Shown in pieces: positions 7,152 through 12,061 of a stretch of 12,061 nt of DNA. Below the pieces are notes generated by a model, which was given only the letters and a program-made list of their open reading frames with translations, made no database searches and was not told the origin of the DNA. Source of the DNA: Kiritimatiellia bacterium (lineage in GTDB: Bacteria; Verrucomicrobiota; Kiritimatiellia; UBA8416); assembly GCA_007126175.1 (NCBI GenBank), contig SLBU01000096.1, forward strand, positions 1 through 12,061, in the 5' to 3' direction. The first letter of the stretch is position 1, and every line of letters starts with the position of its first letter. Made by a program: the position numbers and the translations under genes.

Positions 7152-7691
7152 ATGATGAAAACACGAATGACAAGCCTACTCTCGTGGACCACCAAACATG
7201 GTTCCCTATTCGTTTTTGTTCTGATTGGAACCCTCTTCTGGGCCATCTGGAACGAATCCAGCGCACCGAAAACATTGCTCACAGGTGCTGTCCTGACCTG
7301 GCTTTCGATCACCATCACAAACCGCTACCTGCTTAAAGAGCAATACCAGAAACTCTTCCGCATTCATCCCCTTCGGCTTTTGCGTTATCTCGGGGTCTTG
7401 ATCCTCGCCATCTTCGAATCTGGTATTCATGCCATCTACATCACCCTGACTGGGCGCATCGATGTGCATATCGTCGACCTTCCGACAGCCCTTCAGAACC
7501 CATTTCATGGCGTGCTCGTCGCCAATGCCATCACCCTCACCCCGGGAACCGTGACCATCGACCACCAGAACGGATCATTCAAGGTCATCTGGATTGAAGC
7601 AGGAACCGAAAACCTGCAGGAAGCCAGCGAAATGATCAAAGGCCGTTTCGAGCGGGTACTGGAACCTACGGCGCAGAAGGAACCATCATGA
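7152..7691 (+). CDS. mnhE: Na+/H+ antiporter subunit E (MrpE/MnhE)
   Basis: This is the E subunit of a multisubunit Mrp-type Na+/H+ antiporter in the inner membrane. The 179-residue product has two hydrophobic spans at about 18-60 (GSLFVFVLIGTLFWAIWNES onward), a further helix at about 80-102 (RYLGVLILAIFESGIHAIY) and the family signature VLVANAITLTPGTVTID, followed by a soluble C-terminal part. The start is uncertain. The frame is open further upstream, with ATG codons at 7128, 7152, 7155 and 7167 and no strong ribosome-binding site at any. I chose 7152 because it leaves the usual N-terminal length and lies downstream of the promoter at 7075-7103. The stop overlaps the mrpF start by four bases (ATGA), the first of several couplings along the operon. 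Confidence 0.88.
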   Translation: MMKTRMTSLLSWTTKHGSLFVFVLIGTLFWAIWNESSAPKTLLTGAVLTWLSITITNRYLLKEQYQKLFRIHPLRLLRYLGVLILAIFESGIHAIYITLTGRIDVHIVDLPTALQNPFHGVLVANAITLTPGTVTIDHQNGSFKVIWIEAGTENLQEASEMIKGRFERVLEPTAQKEPS

Positions 7692-7948
7692 ATTACTGGA
7701 TGCTCACTACCTCACTCATCGCCATCTCTGCCATCGGCAGCTTGATTCGCGTCATCATCGGCCCCACGGTCTGGGACCGCATGCTCGGACTCGGACTGAC
7801 CACCAGCAAAGTGACATTGGCCGTGATCCTCGCCTCCTTTATCCATCAAGAACCCTATATTCTCGACATTGCCATGTTGTTTTCGCTGCTCGGCTTCCTC
7901 GTGACCGTGTTGCTCGCGCGGTTTGTAGAACGGAAAGGTAATATTTGA
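7688..7948 (+). CDS. mnhF: Na+/H+ antiporter subunit F (MrpF/MnhF)
   Basis: The 86-residue, three-helix membrane protein is the F subunit of the Mrp complex. Segments lie at about 4-22, 35-52 and 59-79. RVIIGPTVWDRMLGL (21-35) matches the RvvrGPt..DRvlal signature of the family, and LDIAMLFSLLGFLVTVLLARF the C-terminal one. Length is typical. AAGGA lies seven bases before the ATG, and the start overlaps the mrpE stop by four bases, so translation is coupled. In homologous complexes this subunit helps seat the E and G subunits. It has no known activity alone. Confidence 0.93.
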   Translation: MNYWMLTTSLIAISAIGSLIRVIIGPTVWDRMLGLGLTTSKVTLAVILASFIHQEPYILDIAMLFSLLGFLVTVLLARFVERKGNI

Positions 7949-7949
7949 A

Positions 7950-8297
7950 ATGCTATCTGCACTCCAAGAAGCCATCGGCCAATCCATTATTCTGCTCGGG
8001 ATACTCATTACGGGGTTCGGCGTATATGCTGTACTTGCTCTACGGAGCTTCTACGCCCGTATTGTCGTGACCTCCAAGGTCGAAGCCATGGGATTTGTCT
8101 CCATCACCTTAGGTGCCATCGTCCTCGCTGGTCCCGGCATTGTCGGCGTGAAGCTGGCAGTCATTCTACTATTTGAACTTTTAACGGTAGCGGTTAGTGC
8201 ACACGCCATCGCACGCTCGGCTTGGAAAAGCGGCTATAACCTGCCAACCAAAAAACCAGATGTCAGCCCGCCAACCACACAGGGAGGGGCATCGTGA
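7950..8297 (+). CDS. mnhG: Na+/H+ antiporter subunit G (MrpG/MnhG)
   Basis: The 115-residue product is the small G subunit of the Mrp complex. Three membrane segments are visible at about 12-31, 47-64 and 66-90. The pattern GVYAVLALRSFYARI...SKVEAMGFVSITLG matches MnhG/PhaG proteins. Only one base separates it from the mrpF stop. The hydrophilic tail after residue 95 (SGYNLPTKKPDVSPPTTQGG) is probably cytoplasmic and variable. Its TGA overlaps the GTG start of the next gene by four bases. Confidence 0.92.
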   Translation: MLSALQEAIGQSIILLGILITGFGVYAVLALRSFYARIVVTSKVEAMGFVSITLGAIVLAGPGIVGVKLAVILLFELLTVAVSAHAIARSAWKSGYNLPTKKPDVSPPTTQGGAS

Positions 8298-8872
8298 TTG
8301 ACAGCTTCATTCTTATGGTGATGTGCCTGTTTGCCCTGCTTGCCATTCAAACACGCCTGCTGCGCAATGCCATTATCCATTTAGCTGTGGTCTCACTCCT
8401 CGCCGCCTTCCTCTATATGCGGATGGCTGCACCGGAGCTGGCCATTGCTGAAGCTGTCATCGGCAGCGGATTGGTAACACTGCTGTACCTTGCGGCCCTG
8501 AAACGTAACCGGGTATATACCATCGCGATCGTTGGCAACGGCGAGACCAGCCGACTCGCGGATCGCTACATGCATCACATCGAGCGCACCAATGCCCTGC
8601 ACGAAATTCGGCAATTCTTCCTGGTCCGCGAGTATGAAGTACAGGTCGTGTTTATTCCCGAAACGCTGGAACAGGCCTTGCGTAACGAAGCCTACGATCT
8701 CGTGATCCAGGAGGATGACAGCGGTATCGTGGCCTACACGGATGATGAAAGCTATGTCATGATGGAACTGGAAATGCTGATACAGATGCGAGGCGCCCAG
8801 AGCGACCTGCGCTTTGCCCGTTATCAGCAAACCGGAGCCACATTGCAACTCATCGATCCAAGCGCCGGTTAA
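8294..8872 (+). CDS. MbhD-like (DUF4040) antiporter subunit with soluble C-terminal extension
   Basis: Residues 1-75 hold three membrane helices with LLAAFLYMRMAAPELAIAEA and AVIGSGLVTLLYLAALK. This is the signature of MbhD/DUF4040, which corresponds to part of the C-terminal end of MrpA. Its Glu residues in APELAIAEAVIG are typical of the family and likely sit in the ion path. Usual MbhD proteins are about 90-100 residues. This one has 192, with about 115 hydrophilic residues after the last helix. That part has alternating strand and helix pattern (YEVQVVFIPETLEQAL, then EAYDLVIQEDD), loosely like half of a periplasmic-binding-protein or CheY-like alpha/beta fold, and I do not identify it. 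The GTG start follows GGGAGGGG and overlaps the mrpG stop by four bases, so translational coupling is likely. Membrane part secure; extension unidentified. Confidence 0.82.
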   Translation: MIDSFILMVMCLFALLAIQTRLLRNAIIHLAVVSLLAAFLYMRMAAPELAIAEAVIGSGLVTLLYLAALKRNRVYTIAIVGNGETSRLADRYMHHIERTNALHEIRQFFLVREYEVQVVFIPETLEQALRNEAYDLVIQEDDSGIVAYTDDESYVMMELEMLIQMRGAQSDLRFARYQQTGATLQLIDPSAG

Positions 8873-8892
8873 AGGCAAAGGAGTAATGAATC

Positions 8893-9201
8893 ATGCGTAT
8901 TGTACTGTGTAGCACCCTGGCACTTACCGCGTTCCTGGCCGTTACGGCTCTTCGAACCCAATATAACGAAACGCTGCCCCCCTTCCTATACGACAACATC
9001 ATTGCCACATTCGAAACCGATACGTCCGCACATAATGCCGTCGCGGCCATTCTGCTGAACTATCGGATGTACGACACCATGTTTGAAGCATTGATCCTGC
9101 TAACGGCCATTATCGGCATGCAGCAATTCCTCCCGCGCCAGGTGGATATCGAGGGAGGCCAGCAAGCAGCTGACGAGGAGGATAACCATGATACAGGATG
9201 A
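8893..9201 (+). CDS. MbhE-like antiporter subunit
   Basis: The 102-residue product matches the MbhE domain, the last piece of what is the C-terminal region of MrpA in ordinary Mrp antiporters. It starts with a membrane helix (4-20), then a loop, then NAVAAILLNYRMYDTMFEAL (48-67), equivalent to the family's N.VTAILldYRgfDTl.E pattern, leading into the second helix (about 63-80). The tail is acidic. The ATG at 8893 follows AAAGGAG with a longer than usual gap of nine bases. A nearer ATG at 8886 is out of frame. The gene lies 20 bp after the MbhD-like gene and overlaps mrpB by 14 bases. Confidence 0.83.
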   Translation: MRIVLCSTLALTAFLAVTALRTQYNETLPPFLYDNIIATFETDTSAHNAVAAILLNYRMYDTMFEALILLTAIIGMQQFLPRQVDIEGGQQAADEEDNHDTG

Positions 9202-9610
9202 ACAACACCCAACAGAGTCCTTGATTCTCCAATTGGCCATTGGCTTGCTCTTCCCTTTCATGTTGCTCTTTGGCTTCTACATTATCGCTAACGGACACTA
9301 CACCCCAGGTGGAGGCTTTCAAGGGGGGGGGATACTCGCTTCGTTGTTCATTGCCCGTTATGTCATCTTTCCCGTCGAGGATATCGATAGCGAAAAACTG
9401 CACTCTCTGCAGCGCATCTTCCTGGCCTTCATCCTCCTCGTGCCCCTGTTCTTCCTGTTTTCTGGTATAATTACGCAGTTTCCTCTTTTGCGAAAACCCT
9501 ACCTGACGATCATGGACATCCTCATCGGGATTCAGGTCGGATTCGGCTTGGGGGTAGCCGTACTGCGTTTTGCATTTTTTCAAGGAAGCGGGCAAACATG
9601 GCACTTATAA
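9188..9610 (+). CDS. mnhB: Na+/H+ antiporter subunit B (MrpB/MnhB)
   Basis: The 140-residue product is the B subunit of the Mrp complex, with four membrane helices at about 15-34, 48-60, 77-95 and 105-131. The loop NGHYTPGGGFQGG (35-47) is the hallmark motif of the MnhB family (GH..PGGGFqgG) and settles the assignment. A GAGGAGG lies six bases before the ATG. The gene overlaps the MbhE-like gene by 14 bases and mrpC by 13 bases. The motif is encoded through an uninterrupted run of nine G (9323-9331, three GGG codons), a possible slippage site. The downstream sequence stays in family frame, so the gene reads intact here. Confidence 0.93.
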   Translation: MIQDEQHPTESLILQLAIGLLFPFMLLFGFYIIANGHYTPGGGFQGGGILASLFIARYVIFPVEDIDSEKLHSLQRIFLAFILLVPLFFLFSGIITQFPLLRKPYLTIMDILIGIQVGFGLGVAVLRFAFFQGSGQTWHL

Positions 9611-9951
9611 ACACGCTGGGAATTTCTGATCTGGCAATTGCACTCTTTTTCATTGGCCTGTTCGGAGCCATGACGCAGCGCAGCATTATGAAAACGATCA
9701 TGTCCGTCGGAATCATGGATATGGGCGCAATCCTCTATTTTGCCATGGCGAATCGTCCGGATGGCGCGCGGCCTCCCATCGCCGGAACACCGCCGGAATT
9801 GATGGCCGACCCCGTGCCGCAAGCGCTCATGATCACAGCCATTGTGATCGGGGTATCCGTTGTCGCGATGTGCCTCGCAATGTACATGCGCGTCGCCTAC
9901 CGTTATCGTACTGCCGAATGGAGCATCCTCACGCGCCGGGTGGAAAAATAA
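9598..9951 (+). CDS. mnhC: Na+/H+ antiporter subunit C (MrpC/MnhC, NuoK-like)
   Basis: The 117-residue, three-helix protein (segments about 9-26, 32-53 and 77-98) belongs to the NuoK/MrpC family, the small membrane subunit beside the proton-channel subunits. DPVPQALMITAIVIGVSVVAMCLAM matches the MnhC pattern DP.pQALvlTaIVIg.a. The loop 53-76 is proline-rich. Start overlaps mrpB by 13 bases and AAGGAAG lies upstream. The TAA at 9949-9951 is followed one base later by the mrpD start. Confidence 0.93.
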   Translation: MALINTLGISDLAIALFFIGLFGAMTQRSIMKTIMSVGIMDMGAILYFAMANRPDGARPPIAGTPPELMADPVPQALMITAIVIGVSVVAMCLAMYMRVAYRYRTAEWSILTRRVEK

Positions 9952-9952
9952 T

Positions 9953-11563
9953 ATGACGATATCATCGATTCTCTATCTGATCATTCTGTTCCCGGTTACG
10001 GCAGCGGCCACGGGATACTTCCTGCCGCAGCGGCGGTATCATCAACTGCTCGCTGCCGTGAATGTCTCCGTAACCGTACTGGCAGCATTCCTGTTCCATA
10101 CAGTACGCAGCGGACAGCCGCTCGAGCACTTGATGGCCGGATGGCCGGAAGGCCTGGCAATCCGCCTCGTGGCAGACTCTCTCTCGGCTCCGCTCGTCAT
10201 GCTTGGGGCCGTGTTCTGTACCGGCACCCTCCTGTTTAGCACCCGCGCTGACTATCTCGACAAGACATTCCTGTTTTTGTTCATGGCGCTCGAATCCACC
10301 CTGCTCGGCATCTTCCTCAGCGGCGACCTCTTCAATATCTACGTGCTGATCGAACTGAGCATGCTGATCATTGCCATCCTCATTATGTACAAACAGGACA
10401 AACAATCCGTCTACGATGCCATGCTCTACCTGATGATGAATTTTATTGCCATGGCCTTCATGCTCCTCGGAATCGGCTTTATCTACCGGATCACCGGAGT
10501 ACTCGATCTCAACATGATGCACGAACGCATTGCCATGCTTGAATCGCCGCAGGCCGTCATGCTGCCCTTTGCCATGATCATGACCGCCATTGCCTTGAAA
10601 GCCGCCATGTTCCCCCTCTTCAGTTGGCTGCCACGCGCACATGGTGCCCCCAGCGCCCCAGCCATCGTCTCGGCCGTACTATCCGGTGTACAGGTCAAAA
10701 CCGGCGTCTATCTACTGATCCGCGTCAGCGCCGTATTCGCCCCCCAGATCGATGCCACCGCCTTCTTTCTGGTACTCGGCTTTATTACCTCCATCGTGGG
10801 GTTCCTCCTGGCCATCTGCCAGAAGGATATCAAGCTGATTCTCGCCTACCATACCGTCAGTCAGATGGGCTTGATCGTGATGGGGTTGCATCTGGGCACC
10901 GAAACCGCCTTCTACGGGGGGCTGTACCACATCATCAATCATGCCCTTTTCAAGGGCCTGCTCTTCTTGACCGCTGGCACAATCATCGAATCCTACCACC
11001 GCCGCTCCTACGCCGAAATTCGCGGTGTGATGCGTACCATGCCTGCCATCGGTCTCGGTACGTTGGCCGGGATGCTCGGCATCACCGGTGCCCCCTTCTT
11101 TAATGGAAGCATCTCCAAATACTTTATTTCCGACGGTCTGCAAGGCAATTGGGGCGGCATGGCCCTCTTTCTCATCAACCTCGGCACCACCCTGAGCTTT
11201 GTTAAATACGCCGTGATCCTGTTTGGAAAACCCGCTGGCAAAGTCGATCGCCCCCGCGATCCCTGGGTGGCATCCGTTGCCATTGTCTTCGGATTGGCTT
11301 GCCTGTTCGGAGGCCTGTTGGGTGGGCCTGCCGTGCAATGGCTGTTTGGACCAACCCTCAAAACGGCAGGGGCACTATCTACCCAGAAAATACTCGGCTT
11401 CGCCATCACCCTCGGCATCGCCGTGCTGGCATATCGACTCGTGGTCTCTCGTATCGGAACCCTCCTGATTCGCGTGCGCACCAACAAATTCACCTTTAAC
11501 CAGCTCACCGTCATGATGACCCTCTTCTTCCTCGCACTGCTCGCATTCCTCTGGCTTCGATAA
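9953..11563 (+). CDS. mnhD: Na+/H+ antiporter subunit D (MrpD/MnhD), proton-channel subunit
   Basis: The 536-residue product is a NuoM/MrpD-type proton_antipo_M membrane protein with about 14 helices and is the main ion-translocating subunit here. Charged residues expected in the proton path are present: Glu134 (LIELSM), Lys216 (LKAAMFPLFSWLPRAH), Lys249 (VQVKTGVYLL), the KDIKLILAYHTVSQMG stretch (291-306), Lys334 (HALFKG) and Lys389 (NGSISKYF) late in the protein. Length fits MrpD (about 490-540). The ATG at 9953 is chosen because it lies one base after the mrpC stop and starts a normal hydrophobic N-terminus. The frame is open further upstream, but that part lies inside mrpC with no family resemblance. 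The sequence GGTGGAAAA provides a modest ribosome-binding site. No separate NuoL-like MrpA gene is present, so this is the only large channel subunit in view. Confidence 0.93.
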   Translation: MTISSILYLIILFPVTAAATGYFLPQRRYHQLLAAVNVSVTVLAAFLFHTVRSGQPLEHLMAGWPEGLAIRLVADSLSAPLVMLGAVFCTGTLLFSTRADYLDKTFLFLFMALESTLLGIFLSGDLFNIYVLIELSMLIIAILIMYKQDKQSVYDAMLYLMMNFIAMAFMLLGIGFIYRITGVLDLNMMHERIAMLESPQAVMLPFAMIMTAIALKAAMFPLFSWLPRAHGAPSAPAIVSAVLSGVQVKTGVYLLIRVSAVFAPQIDATAFFLVLGFITSIVGFLLAICQKDIKLILAYHTVSQMGLIVMGLHLGTETAFYGGLYHIINHALFKGLLFLTAGTIIESYHRRSYAEIRGVMRTMPAIGLGTLAGMLGITGAPFFNGSISKYFISDGLQGNWGGMALFLINLGTTLSFVKYAVILFGKPAGKVDRPRDPWVASVAIVFGLACLFGGLLGGPAVQWLFGPTLKTAGALSTQKILGFAITLGIAVLAYRLVVSRIGTLLIRVRTNKFTFNQLTVMMTLFFLALLAFLWLR

Positions 11564-11567
11564 AACC

Positions 11568-11585
11568 CGGCAACAGAGCCGTTTT
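11568..11585 (+). terminator. Weak candidate terminator after mrpD
   Basis: Just after the mrpD stop codon, CGGC (11568-11571) pairs with GCCG (11578-11581) around a 6-base loop and is followed by four T. A four-pair stem with a short T run is weak, so it may attenuate rather than end transcription. Confidence 0.25.
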
Positions 11586-11645
11586 GATTGACTCCACACG
11601 CTTCTGTTCGTAGCCTTGAGCGTAGATTGCAAGCAAGGAGACCGT

Positions 11646-12061
11646 ATGCCCAAAGCAGAAACGACATTCCGCCCCATTGGGGACTCCGACAAGAAACTAC
11701 ACGGCTGCACAGCCGTTCTGGCAAGTGGCTTCTCCGCGGAAGAACAATCCCAACTGCATGCCCAGTTCTCCGCGTGGGGGCTGCCCGATGTACCGTTGAT
11801 CGTGATCGCCCCGGAGACCTTGCCCCTCACCCTGGCACAGGCCACGGCATTGCCGGATCAAGCCAACTTTGGCCAGACCCCGGAACTGCCAAGAGCAATT
11901 GTCATGTCGGGGCTCATGGAGCGGCAGCTCAACAGCCTCATGCGTGGCTACCGGGCAGGCGGATTTCCCCGTCCGCTGTGGGCTTCCGTAACGCCCCACT
12001 CCGAATCATGGACCGTTAAATACCTGCTCGTAGAACTGCTCAAAGAGCGCGAAGCCATGCG
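11646..12061 (+). CDS. DUF3783-domain protein, C-terminus beyond window edge
   Basis: From the ATG at 11646, preceded by AAGGAG at five bases, the frame stays open for 138 codons to the right edge. Residues 20-75 form an alpha/beta region beginning CTAVLASGFSAEEQSQL. Residues about 83-134 contain RAIVMSGLMERQLNSLM, then GFPRPLWASVTPHSESWTVKYLLVEL, which matches the DUF3783 pattern I recall (MsGls..eln.ll...r..g...p..AvvTptn..Wt...Ll.EL). The function of the family is unknown. No signal peptide is seen, so it is probably cytoplasmic. It lies 82 bp after mrpD on the same strand and could be read as the last gene of the operon or start a separate unit. Confidence 0.75.
   Translation, partial: MPKAETTFRPIGDSDKKLHGCTAVLASGFSAEEQSQLHAQFSAWGLPDVPLIVIAPETLPLTLAQATALPDQANFGQTPELPRAIVMSGLMERQLNSLMRGYRAGGFPRPLWASVTPHSESWTVKYLLVELLKEREAM

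Noticed and set aside
9962..10642. 226-residue minus-strand reading frame rich in His/Glu/Gly
   Set aside because: Shadow of the MrpD membrane protein; hydrophobic codons read backwards give this composition.
11614..11638. CCTTG/CAAGG inverted repeat that could mask the ribosome-binding site of the DUF3783 gene
   Set aside because: Only five pairs with a 15-base loop, within chance expectation, so not listed as a regulatory feature.

Overview
The window is bacterial DNA of moderately high GC. A LptF/LptG-type lipopolysaccharide permease and a secreted coiled-coil protein point to a Gram-negative (diderm) cell. The Mbh-like Mrp module, a reductase with clustered cysteines and a DUF3783 protein would suit an anaerobe or facultative anaerobe. 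A PVC-group bacterium (Kiritimatiellota/Verrucomicrobiota-like) is my guess from the gene families, at low confidence.

Left part (1-6209), all on the minus strand. Read in the direction of transcription: a LptF/LptG-family permease with an unusually long periplasmic coiled-coil insert (6209-4791), then with almost no gap a long, fungal-like cystathionine gamma-synthase-type PLP enzyme (about 4775-3297), then after about 60 bp a xylulokinase of the animal XYLB type (3234-1636). After a 320-bp gap holding a 20-bp-spaced repeat comes the start of a secreted TPR-like plus coiled-coil protein (1315 to beyond the left edge). That last gene is open at the window edge.

Centre (6210-6435). A divergent intergenic region separates the permease from a rightward flavin reductase gene. 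It holds a consensus -35 hexamer and a three-half-site inverted repeat just before the reductase.

Right part (6436 to end), all on the plus strand. A NADPH-dependent FMN reductase / iron-sulfur-flavoprotein-like gene is followed by a good sigma-70-type promoter and then a tight run of eight genes with overlaps or 1-20 bp gaps. These encode MrpE, MrpF, MrpG, an MbhD-like protein with a soluble C-terminal extension, an MbhE-like protein, MrpB, MrpC and MrpD. The order matches the cation-antiporter half of archaeal Mbh/Mbx-type complexes, with the large NuoL-like part of MrpA missing, so MrpD is the only large proton-channel subunit seen. The products should form one membrane complex exchanging Na+ for H+. 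A DUF3783-domain gene begins 82 bp after mrpD and runs off the right edge.

No tRNA, rRNA, CRISPR array, transposase or attachment site was seen.
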